Source: Sipunculus nudus (taxonomy: Eukaryota > Annelida > Sipuncula > Golfingiida > Sipunculidae). Taken from it: a DNA stretch of 64,000 nt. Shown here piece by piece: positions 31,812 through 43,494 of this stretch. Numbering within the stretch: the first letter of the stretch is position 1; each line of letters begins with the position of its first letter. A model generated the notes under the pieces. That model ran no database searches and was not told the DNA's origin. It worked only from the letters and a program-made list of their open reading frames with translations. Both the position numbers and the translations under genes were made by a program. The stretch lies in the NCBI GenBank assembly GCA_026874595.1, contig CM049319.1:15589601-15653600 (forward strand). Direction: 5' to 3'.

Positions 31812-32948
31812 CAGTATACATAAGATTTGTATATTTGGTAAATCTTCTTTAGTGCTCTTGAACCAAAAATTATGACTTTAGGTTCCTCAAACTTTACCAA
31901 TGCAGTCCTAATCGTACCCATGCACCTATATCTCTGTCACCATGAAAAGTTTGACGAAAGTCAGTCAGCTTTTTGTTAGTCTTATGAGCTGTCATCGATG
32001 AACTTAATTGATACATCTCAACATAACAATCTTAAAAGAATTAAGAATTCTTAAAAATAATAGATTTATTTATGAAGATTTTATTTTTTAAAGATGGATT
32101 TTCCGCAAGTATTTCAGTTATAAGAATAATTAAATTACGTGAAATGCTTTATTTTAAATAGAATACATGGAATTCTCGCTATGTTTTGAAAATATTGTCA
32201 TATGCATGGCATAGGCGCATGCATGAGCAATAGATATTCGGGTTTTGTTAATTAATTCTTCGTTTTTTTAAACGTTTAAAGCTTAATTTTAAAATTTGTT
32301 CGAAACGTTGCAATATCTCAGTCGAAATCGTGCCAATAACCAAAATATTTTTTTTTTAAAAGAGGGAAATAAATGTAGAAAACAAGCTAGAAACAGTTGG
32401 TCTGAAGAGTTAACAATTTATTATTTGGACTAGAAGGTGTATACACTTCATACTTCGACATATATGCGCTTAAGTTAATGAATTAAGTACATGCACCTGC
32501 AGTCTATAGCGTGAAGACCTAACTTTACCCGCAGGTCACTCTGTGACGTAACATGTGTGATTAAAGGCACAGGCATAAGATTTCCCAAACAGAGCGAGTG
32601 TTTATCTGTCAAATGTATACTCACTCGCCGAACTGCAAGTGCCAGAGTAACAGCCGCGTTGTTATTTTTACCATTAGCTCCGTCCCTCATCAAAGGTTTA
32701 AGTAAACATTTGAGAACAGGAGTAGTTTTTGATCCTCACTTCGTACGACTGATATATAGAAGCACGCTTCACACCCCAACGTTTTCAAGGAGTCACTGTT
32801 ATTCAGTTTAAAGAAACGATATGTTATGCCAAAATTGGTTTCAAAGGCTTTTGAGCACGCAGTCACACAGACACACACGCACGCACCATCACACAAATGT
32901 CACAGTCATGAATTTGAGTATATCGATGTGAAAGTAGTAGATATGCAT
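31807..32948. other. Intergenic, no gene seen
   Basis: Several short frames on both strands, none resembling a protein family. A CA-rich tract lies near 32866-32900. Confidence 0.5.
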
Positions 32949-33297
<349 letters not shown>

Positions 33298-33923
33298 TAA
33301 GAAGAAGAATCTTATTATTTAGATTAAAATTATAGTATTATTGTTGTAGCATGTTGCTATTATTGCCATTATTATCATTATTATTATTATTATCATTATT
33401 TTTATCATTATTATTACTATATTATTATTACTATAATTATAATTATAAGTTAGTCAGCTAGCTAGGTACAGAGAAGAATGATGGTGTCATGCACTAGGTC
33501 TTGACAAACGAGAATCGTAGTCCCATGCATGTTAACATCACATTAAATCATCTAGCTCTCCTCACTATGATTTACATATATGAAACTTGCAAAAAATTTG
33601 TGTGCACATGGGTGCGTGTGTTTAATTTGTGTGTGGGGCATGCAGGGGGCAGAAGATATGTGTCCCCAGCGGTACTGAAGATTTTATAAATATGAACATA
33701 CATGGGGCAAAATCGGCGCACGTTTACTAGGAATTTTAATACAATTACATTTTAATGGCGAATGATGCCTTAAGATACAGAACAACGTGAGGAAATATAT
33801 TTCTCTGTATGGTATAAACAAACCTGTGCAATATATAAACAAAATGCATGTGGCTGATACATGTATCAGTGTGACCAGTGACAGAACAGGAAATTTTTTA
33901 CGATCCCTCAGAAACTATACGCA

Positions 33924-33924
<1 letters not shown>
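33298..33924. other. Intergenic, no gene seen
   Basis: Residual ATT-rich DNA, then unremarkable sequence with no supported exon. Confidence 0.5.
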
Positions 33925-33997
<73 letters not shown>

Positions 33998-34002
33998 TTA
34001 TA

Positions 34003-34046
<44 letters not shown>
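33925..34046. repeat. (TA)n microsatellite with TATATTTA interruptions
   Basis: About 120 bp of TA repeats interrupted near 33989-34010 by three TATTTA variants. Confidence 0.97.
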
Positions 34047-34047
<1 letters not shown>

Positions 34048-37000
34048 GCTTCACTGCAGCTGTCTAAACTAACTTCTAGAGAAAATGGGCATTTTTTTCC
34101 AGCACAGGGATTAACGCCATCTCTGTTTGAAGTACATTTCTGTATATGAAACTACAACTATAGCGTATATCTTTATGAACACCCAACATTTGTAAGATAA
34201 GCATGCTTTTAAGGTATAATTATTGTAAAAAAATAACTACACCTGATATCAATCAGGTTGATATCAATCAAAGTTGTTTGAATTCATATTAGATCCCATA
34301 AAGTATATATACATTATTTTAAACTTGGTACAATGATCTGTCTGATGGTATACAGCTTTTTGACCTTTTTGAAATTAAAAAAAAAATAAATAAATAAAAG
34401 GTACACTATTTTAAGCACCAAGTAACAGTAAACAATTTTTAGACTAATATCGAAATATGTGACAATATCTTAAAATTGTTTTTTTTTTTTCCAATACTGT
34501 GTGTCTTTCTTATTGAAAAAGGAAATTTCAAATTTTTATTGAATCAAAATTAAAAATTTTAATTTCAGGGTAGATAAATACATGATAGAGGAAAAGAAAT
34601 TAGTTAGTGTCAGGTAGTTTAATATTAGTCCACAAAAATAATTTTAATTGCATATAAAATAATTGAATTCAGTTAAAATTTACTTTTCCTCAACACATTG
34701 AGTTGAAATGAATTAGAACTGAAGTTTCGTTAAGAATATTAATTGGAACTAAATTGTTATAAAGAGATCTGAATTGAAACCAGCAAGGCCTGGCTACTAT
34801 AGTGTATAGCACTTTATCAAATGGCGTAACATATATATCATGCTTAGGAGGAGAGAAGGATGAAGGAGAGATATCATACTTTTCTTATCAGTTGCATGAG
34901 CATCTCAAAATATGTCATGACGATATACATACCTGTGGTGACAGGTTTATTATATCATCTGTCAGGTCCTTCCAGGTTTTATGGGGCAATATCTGTATGA
35001 CGTAACCCGTCGTAAGAGCTGACCTTGGCGTGGAGGCATGTTAGAAATGTTTCTATATACACGTGTGCGCATGTTTATGCTATGTGCATGCATATTTATG
35101 GAAAATATATACATATAGCGCGCTGCAAAGGAAATATTTGTTTGAATATCCCTTTATGGTGTATATAGCCTCCCAGGGTAAAATCAATCGGAATAATATT
35201 GTTTAAGGTTCATATAAGAGCCCATGATATGTTATTTTAAACCCGCTCCAGTGTGTTTTTATTCTGGTTTATCAATTCACAAAATTTCCTTATATATTGT
35301 AAAAAAAATAATAATATTCAATTCTTAAACAAGAAAAAAAAAGAGAAAAAAAGTGTCATGCAGTTCAGTATATGAGTCCACCTAAATCTCCTTGTCCTTT
35401 GTGCATGTATATTTAATTCAATTTAGGAACAATTTAATTTAATTTCATCATCATTTTCCATTTCATCACCATATATAAGTAATATATAAATATAAGTATA
35501 TACCGTTATATTGTTTGGGGCTTATTTTATGTAAAACATTTATCATGCAGGCACTGCATCATTAATTAAGTTTCCCTTTTATACATGTATTAATCACGTT
35601 CTATTTACACAAAGGGATATAATCAAAGTATGTAACAGAATAATATATATAAATATATATATGTTATGGTACATATAAAACACACCAATAATTTGAAATT
35701 TACGCCTTACTTATGTCTAATGAAGTCACGGGCAAGATAATACTACATGCATCCACGTGCTGTGGGTCTTGTTTGGATCAAAGATTACCCCCCCCCCCCC
35801 CCCTTGAAAAAAGGTTAAAAATCAACTCCAGCAATTAAAAACCGCTCCACTCCCTAATAACAAAGAGGAATACAGACAAAGAGAATCCCGTTACACGTAT
35901 ATTATGGAGTTTATATTTTTGTCACACAGGAGTCATATATAGTTTTCATGAGTTCATTTTCATAATTTAAATCTTATCCAATTAACCTCACAATTGACCA
36001 ACATTTATTTTGACACTTTGATCAAGAATGAGGATAATAAAATTTTACAAATGAAGTGATTTCAGTCATGACATAACATGTTTAAAAAACTTTAACAAAA
36101 TTTAATGAAATCACCAAATGTAAATTTGCTGTGACAAAAATTCATGCTAATCTGAAAAAATGGGACTGAATGAGTATATCTTTAAATGGGGGGGGGGGGG
36201 GGGGGGGGGGGGGGTAATAATTTGTACCCCTCCTGTTAAGACTAAGCCCCCCACTCCACCCACTCCACTCGGCTTTGAATAAAAGTTTAAACAGCATTCC
36301 TGCTAAAATATCTTTATTCAAATGAGTCAAAAAGTTGTTTTTAATCCATACCAACCCTTATCCCATATGATGTACATAATTTTAAACCTATAGCTGGCAC
36401 AGTGTTCATTAATATGATATATGAATTGATGGAATGGTCATTCATCTTCGTATAATATTTTATAATAACAGAAATGACTAAATGTATCAAACGCCTGGTA
36501 AATGCCAACCACTTTTACATACAATCTGTGTAATCGTAAAATACCTATTATTTTTTTTTTCTCTCCAAAGTTTCTTCTTACTGATATTTGAAATTATGCA
36601 TTTTGCTGTAACAGATATAAGAGAAAAAATAGTAGATAAAAAACTCTGATGGTGCATGCAGGAATGAGTGTAAGCGCACATACGAACTCATTTTATTAAT
36701 ATAACATTAAAGATAAACCCAGAAATTTCATTAGGATTTAAATTTCTATTTTTTTTCGGGTTTTTGTGATGACTTCTTCTCATTATATCAAAAGTCAAAA
36801 GCCTCGCGGGCGTATAGCTTCCTGAGAAATGAGAGGGGACCATCTACGGAAGTGCGGTCAGAACCCCCCCCCCCCCCCCCCCCCCGCTCAAAATATCTTC
36901 CTCCCCCTCTTGGTATAGCAAAGAGGACAAAGCTAAGAATATCCTAATTATCTTCATTCCCTTCACTTCTTATGAAAAATATATTTTGGTCATACAAAAA

Positions 37001-37969
37001 TAATTATTGCTAAAATGTTCAACATTATATTTTCTTATTTTAATAAAATTTAAATCATCCCATTCACACATATTAAAGAAAGCACTGTATATAGGCTATA
37101 AACATTTATGATGAAATAGAAAACCGACACATGCCATATATTATACTGTATCAATATACGATTGCAAGATGCTTTTTACTTTATTTTTATTAAGAAGTTA
37201 ATTGAGGAACATAGAAACTATATAAACGGCATCATCTCGAAATTGTACACGTTTTATTCACATTAAAAGTGAAGGAGATGAATGGTGCTTTGTCCACTAC
37301 TAATAAAAGGTCCCTGTCCCCTCTTGAAATAAGGCCCCTGGCTTTTAAAAAGAAGTAAGAATAAGGAATGAAAATAGGAAACGACTAAGAATTATTATTA
37401 TAATCAATATAATTTTTACTACTATTATTATTATTATAACGATAATCATATATACGATATAGCTTGAAATATTGCATAGTATTTTTATTTCTTAAAATTT
37501 CACACAAACACACACTCAACACACACATGGGGTGTTTTCCTTCTAACTGGAAAATTTTAATTTCAAAACAGTTATCTGACAACATTTAGAAACAAGTGTC
37601 AACATGTCATATAATTTGTTGAATATGTTTATTATACACCTTAGGCTTATATTAATAGTCAAGATCGTACAGAATACTTTACAATATAATTTCTGGGCAT
37701 TTGTGGCGTGTTTGTTTGTACAGTTCAGTGCGCGTAGGTTTTTGCCCGGGTACTTGGAAAATGTGCAACTTTTTATCAACCTGACCCCGTTCTCCTTGCA
37801 CCCCGGTACCCTACCCTTCACCTCTCGGCACTCGACCTTTGACACTCACGATAACAAAGCCAGGCTTTTCAGCACCCCTGCCATTGTGGGAGGGTAGAAA
37901 GGTCCATGCCCAAACATGCCTGGCTAGCACGTGGTACTCTTAATTCCGTTGGCACACAGATTTGCCTCT
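34047..37969. other. Intergenic, no gene seen; long C/G homopolymers
   Basis: AT-rich with no exon seen. Contains three homopolymer runs on the plus strand: 16 C at 35788-35803, 27 G at 36188-36214 and 22 C at 36864-36885. Confidence 0.5.
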
Positions 37970-38107
37970 CGCGTGACGTAATTCGTGACAGCTGAAGCTC
38001 TGGGACTGCTGGACACTGACCAGTGTCCATTCTCACCTGATAACTGAGATCGCTATATAGGGAGGTCCCGACCCACTCCTGGACACAGTCACCCCGACCC
38101 AGCCGAG
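37970..38107 (+). promoter_or_regulatory. Candidate TATA promoter with CRE-like site
   Basis: A TGACGTAA element at 37974-37981 and TATATAG at 38054-38060 precede an ATG at 38108 in a locally GC-richer island. A start about 30 nt after the TATA box would give a short 5' UTR. Inference from motif order only. Confidence 0.35.
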
Positions 38108-38166
38108 ATGAACACAACACAAGTGATGGAGTCTGAGGAATTCAACTGTCATCCGGAGTATATACA
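38108..38166 (+). CDS. Possible first coding exon, unknown gene
   Basis: ATG followed by NTTQVMESEEFNCHPEYI and two bases, closing at a strong donor consensus CA/GTAAGT. I recognise no family, and no matching downstream exon is seen before RUVBL2. The promoter-like context is the only support. Confidence 0.25.
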
Positions 38167-38258
38167 GTAAGTCATATCATTTTCTGTATATTATTACTTA
38201 GCTATTTACTGCACCATAGGCAATACAGGCAAAGTTATTCTCTTGTCACTTAAATATC

Positions 38259-38309
<51 letters not shown>

Positions 38310-40526
38310 AGGAATTATATGTATATAATACATGGACACTAAAGATAACTTTGACCACTCAATAAATCTATTATGTAGTTTATTTCTGTTTCAAAAATAC
38401 AAATTTTATTGCCGAATTCCTAATTATTCACTTTCAGATATTAATAATCGATATGGAATTTGTCAAAATAACGTTTGTACCAATAATATTATTTCTAATG
38501 AACGTGCACATGCTGTGACAACACGCACGTGTTTCTTTAGAGCGGGAACAGACTCCTAATGCGGACCTACATGACGTAACATTCACTTGTAACATCGAGT
38601 TGGTGTAGTAAAATTTTCATTGTAATTACCCAGGTCCGTATTGGAGTATTATATTATAATCAAGGCCATAGTCTAAATAATGCCTGGATAACACGACACA
38701 TTATGGTCTGCTTTCAAATCAGTCATATATTTTGATAACGTCCGTTGGTCACTTGAGTGTGCACAGTTGCAGTAATTTAAAACTCTCTTATTTTTCAGCA
38801 ATGTCTGTATATATTACCAATTCATAACTATTCCTCGTGTATCTTTTAGTCTCAGCCCAAATTAATAAAAAAGATCAGTTAAATTTTTATTTGGAATATG
38901 CATATTATACGAATATTCCTATTTGAATATTATTTAGTAATATATTAAATATTGCCTCTGTTGTAATAAATACCAGGAAACGGCTATATTTTACGCCAAT
39001 TTTAAAAGAAAATTTATACACATAAACATGTTAATTTATGTGATAATATTAAACATTAACTGTAAGGGTAATAAACAAAGTGTAATTTATATTTTAAAAA
39101 TTGTATACTCTTCACATTTATATATATATATATGTATATATAATTATGCGAACTTTTTGGACAGTAGGGAAAGATTTTGAAACGAGAAAAAGTTTGGAAT
39201 TATGCCTTTATCTAAAAATACGAGACTAGGTCGAAGTATTGAGACATATAGACATATTGCCGTAAGTAAAGACATTCAGCCTTTAAATCGTTTTTGCATT
39301 ATTCAAGAAATATACAAGTTTAATTAAAAACCGTTATTTTTTAGTGTTCTGCATACGTGAAAAGTACATAACTTCAGTTTGTAAAGAAACTGAAAAAAAT
39401 GCAAATTTCAAAAACCTAAACAGGGAGCTCCAGTAAAAGCATCCGTTTAATTAGTTCTGCCAAAATGAGATGGGGTAGTTTTGCAGACAGGGTTTTCTCG
39501 ATTACCAGACTGGAACAAAAGCTTAGATTTAAGCCTTCAAGGGATCCAAAGGACTATTCATTGGCATGTCAATGTTAGCTTGTATCTAATTTCCTGCTGT
39601 TGAAATGATAAATTCCGGGTTAGTTGTTTATTTTCTTAAGTATATGCTTGTACAAACGGCCTGAGTACAATCAAGCTGTTAAACCAACACGTGTTAAAAG
39701 AACTCATTCGTCCAACAATAGGGGACCGTAAATGGTTTTGGTATTCTACATATATCACTGACGCTGAATCAATTTGCATATTAACGTCACCCGCCAGACG
39801 AATTGGTTTGAATTCTCCCAAGCTGCACTCTTATGTAAGACATATTGAACAGGCATTATACCGTTAAGTGGTTAATTCTATGGGAGACTTAGCAGTGATT
39901 TTAATTCATTTCTCTCTAGTATTTCGCGAGTAAGAGGATGTACTCTGTTGGTTTTATTTTGCTGAGATCTTATATATACGATTCACAGATCAGTCATCTC
40001 AACTATGATAAAAAAAATGGTTATACTAAACATTAAAGGCATACACAGTGCTAGTCGACGTGGTCGGTGTCTAAATCTTCATTTCATAATTTTTATTTAA
40101 AATTAAAATAATCATATATTCATATGTAATCTGATCCGGCTTTAATTTAGAACAGAAATAAAAAAAATAGGGTGCATTACTTGAAACATTCTAAAGTCAC
40201 CGGTAAAGTCGTCTAGGTTATACAGTTGCGTACAGTTTCGCTATTTTTACAACAAAAAAAAAGTATGTATTCGAATTCTGGACAGGCAATTTTGCAACTA
40301 CATGTATATCAGAAGGCAGGCATACGCTATTTTATTTAATTTTATGGCGGTAACTGTTGTTCACACCGATGTTTATGCAATTTTATAAACATATTTGGAA
40401 TAAAAAATATTGACTGGCTCGTTTGTGTTTGCTCAGAGCAAAATTATTTATTTTGTATAAAATACTACGGTAATTCAGTCCACCATGTCTAGTTTCGTGT
40501 TAATCAAGAAACACGCCAGATGGTTA
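38167..40526. other. Non-coding, no gene seen
   Basis: (TA)n tracts at about 38260-38307 and 39121-39142. Otherwise AT-rich sequence without recognised exons. Confidence 0.5.
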
Positions 40527-40734
40527 TTACATAACCGAGTGTGGGTATAAATAGCCCGATCGCATGCCCAACACTTTAGCAGACGACACCCCGACAGTTT
40601 ATACCCGCTATCACATTGGTGGTCACAGCACGCTGGATATTTAGATAACGTCTGCCACGATGTATCAGGCTCTAATCTCCCAAAGAATTAATGAGTTAAG
40701 CGCGTAAGGCCACACACGATGAGTGATGACGTCA
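40527..40734 (+). promoter_or_regulatory. Candidate TATA promoter with D-box-like and CRE motifs
   Basis: TTACATAA (40527-40534, PAR-bZIP/D-box type), TATAAATAG (40546-40554), an ATG at 40660, and a perfect palindromic CRE TGACGTCA (40727-40734). The spacing of TATA to a plausible start is normal. No gene product can be linked to it. Confidence 0.35.
40660..40703 (+). CDS. Possible short first coding exon, unknown gene
   Basis: Encodes MYQALISQRINELS plus two bases and ends at the donor-like GC/GTAAGG. Not recognised. It has the same phase as the candidate exon at 38108, so the two could be alternative first exons of one gene (speculative). Confidence 0.2.
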
Positions 40735-42074
40735 CGAACATTATCCGGTTACTCAACTAGCGTGGGCTTCTTATGCAATTTTCCCCAGGCCATATTTGCA
40801 TTAGGTCAAGGGTCCCTCACTTCTATGAAGCAAGTCCTTGAAAACTGACCCAGAGGGTTTTCTTTGTACATACATGGGAGAGGGGCTTTGACAATTTTAT
40901 TTGAAACATGTGTTACATCTGACCTTTTCAAAAGTAGACATGTTTCAAGTCAGGTTATGAAAAAGTGGGTCATGCTCAACACCCAAAATGTTTATTGATC
41001 CAAATATTAACATGTTACACCAGAAAATATTTATATTTAGCGGTAGCATGAAAAAGCACCGTTTCATATTATTCGTAACACAGTTTAAGGCTGGTGACTC
41101 TTAATCAGCCAACGCTACCATATTGTAGGTGACAGCACCAGTAAATGTTACGTAGCTGCAGGAAATGAAGAAAATATTGTTTCCACTGTATAATTATTTT
41201 TTAGCACTTTCAAAGATTAGTTCATCATATATTGAGGTATAACAGCTTTCAGATGATATCGTCGGCAGGTGGCAGCACCGGTACAGAGACAGACCTCCTC
41301 GCATGTCAGCTGTCATGATGCCTTCTTCTGATTATGTAAATGAAGGAGGCATTTTAACGGCTGGGGTGTCAAGGGTCAAAGCAGCACATTCAAAAACCTG
41401 CATGTGACTATAAAGATAAGATGATACACCAGAACGTCCATGACAGTTCCCGAGGAGCGCTATAAATATTATTGTATCTCTTCTCTTAGACATTTACGTA
41501 TTTGGTTTTCAAGCGATGTCTGGTTAATGTAGTTATTATTATCATGATAATTGTCCTTCTAGAATCGCAACATTAATTACTTCTGCTGTGTGTGCATGTG
41601 TACATGTGCCGGACAAGAAAGCGCAGCGTCACTGTATTGCTGTATCAATCATAGAGTAAATGTTCGAGTCATTCCTGGTATATTATTTTAAAGGATCGTT
41701 TAGGGAGGATTAAAGTGAGAGCTGGTATATGTTAGCAGAGAAAATGAAAGGCTGTCAAGTTGTAGTGGAGTGTATATAAAGCTTTCATGAAAGTAGAATT
41801 AGGTTTATTAATTCATTTAATTTTAATTTGTTTTTTCTTTATTGAATATATTGACAGAAGAAAATGGCCGAAGGATTGCAATCAACGGCGAGAAAAATGT
41901 TACAAATGTATAAGTAATTTATGACAAGAAATGTAAAATCATTCAAGCTTAAACGATTAAAGGATTTGCTTTAAAATGTATTAATATGCATGTATGTACA
42001 TTTTTTACAAGGATAAGGCGTTAATCAGAATTAGACTGTGGGCAGGCAAGGGAAAACACATGTAAAGGTATTAT

Positions 42075-42136
<62 letters not shown>

Positions 42137-42234
42137 TTCAGAATATTATACATGTTAAAATACATGTTAAGAGTAATCATCACTTTACTATAGTAATTAT
42201 AAAGGACCAGGCGGAAAATTCTATTTTAGTTATT
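40735..42234. other. Non-coding, no gene seen
   Basis: No recognised exon. A (TA)n tract lies at about 42077-42134. Confidence 0.5.
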
Positions 42235-42930
42235 TATTTATTTCGATAATTTTTTTTCAGGGTTACTTGTTTAGAAGTCCACTAGGCCCTTGGCAAAATA
42301 TACATATAAAATACATTAACATTAAAATACATATGATCATATACATACATATATACACATAAATTTTTCAGGCCTTTAAGAACAATTATTTATAGAATCA
42401 TGCATATTGTGACCCTTATAAATTATATCTTAAACATTGCACCTACTGCGAATCTTGTGAATGAAGGCAGAGTAGTTACAGAGTGTAGTTAATTCAGTTT
42501 TAATAAAACAATATAAAAAAATCAAAGATAACATCTAAAATAGAGTGCAAAGTTAAAAACTCAGAATGAAGGATTTGTTGCTTTTTTAAAAAGTGGCTAT
42601 AGGACTTTACTGATCTAATATTATTCAGCAACGTATTCCAAAACAATGGACCTTAATTGATAACTTAAGTTTGATCTATAATGCTCCGTTCTCACAATGT
42701 GTGTTCATGAAAACTGCAGTGCCCGTTTATAGCACCACTGTGCCAGGTGTATAGCATACATTTGGTCACGGTTCCAAAAATCAAATCATAAAAAACCTCG
42801 TTGTATATCTCTTCATTTGAAGTTATTCCCATAACTTATGCCAATGATTACACACACAGGGCTCAGAAAATATCTTCCGGACTGTAGGGTCCCATAGTTA
42901 ATTAGTCCCATAGGATTTCGTTAGGCTCCA
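42235..42930 (-). pseudogene. LINE 3' end remnant (RT C-terminus plus 3' UTR)
   Basis: On the minus strand, YRSNLSYQL is followed in a shifted frame by GPLFWNTLLNNIRSVKSYSH, the GP.LWN.LP.xI signature of LINE reverse transcriptase C-termini, then stops. An A/T-rich tail with AAATAAATAA-like repeats lies near 42235. Frameshifts show it is dead. The rest of the element is missing. Confidence 0.65.
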
Positions 42931-43085
42931 CATAAAAAAAAAACTGTTTTCAGGAATGGGATTTGTACAAATTTCAAATTTGTAATGTTTGGATTTACTA
43001 AGGATGACTCGCACGAGAATTAAATAGATGAAGCGATCATTTATATGTTAGTACCCTTTATCAATATTAACATATAAATGTCTCA

Positions 43086-43335
43086 ATGGACCTGCTACTC
43101 CCATCCTGTTACAGTGTTAAGGATTTTACTTGTATCAGTGATGTTCATCAGTATAAACACTCGTTCAGCAGTAAACTCCCACGTTGTTCTTCCAAAAATG
43201 TGCACTTAAAAAAAATCCCATGCAGGAAGTGTTCTGTGGAACAGCCTTCCGGTAGATATAAAACATGTCAGTACACTGTCAAGCGCTTTAAAAGGCTATC
43301 GCGCTCTTGTTTTCTTATATATAATACCAGTTTAG
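43086..43335 (+). pseudogene. LINE RT C-terminus remnant
   Basis: On the plus strand, DVHQYKHSFSSKLPRCSSKN is followed, after a frameshift, by GSVLWNSLPVDIKHVSTLSS and ALKGYRALVFLY, again the LWNSLP signature of non-LTR elements. It points toward the minus-strand remnant's 5' side, so the two fragments are separate insertions. Confidence 0.65.
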
Positions 43336-43494
43336 TATAATTTCTTTAAATTTTTACTTGTATAATTTATGAATACTAATAACTAGGCGTCATCTCATTT
43401 TCCATTACTGTAATTATGCGCGTATTTTTTCCAGACTATTAGCGTATTCAATTACACTTCAGTTTTACCTTTTTGTGTACGCTATCGTACTTTT

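Noticed and set aside
32475-32811. Overlapping frames on both strands near 32.6 kb
   Set aside because: No conserved motif in either; neither has supporting splice sites.
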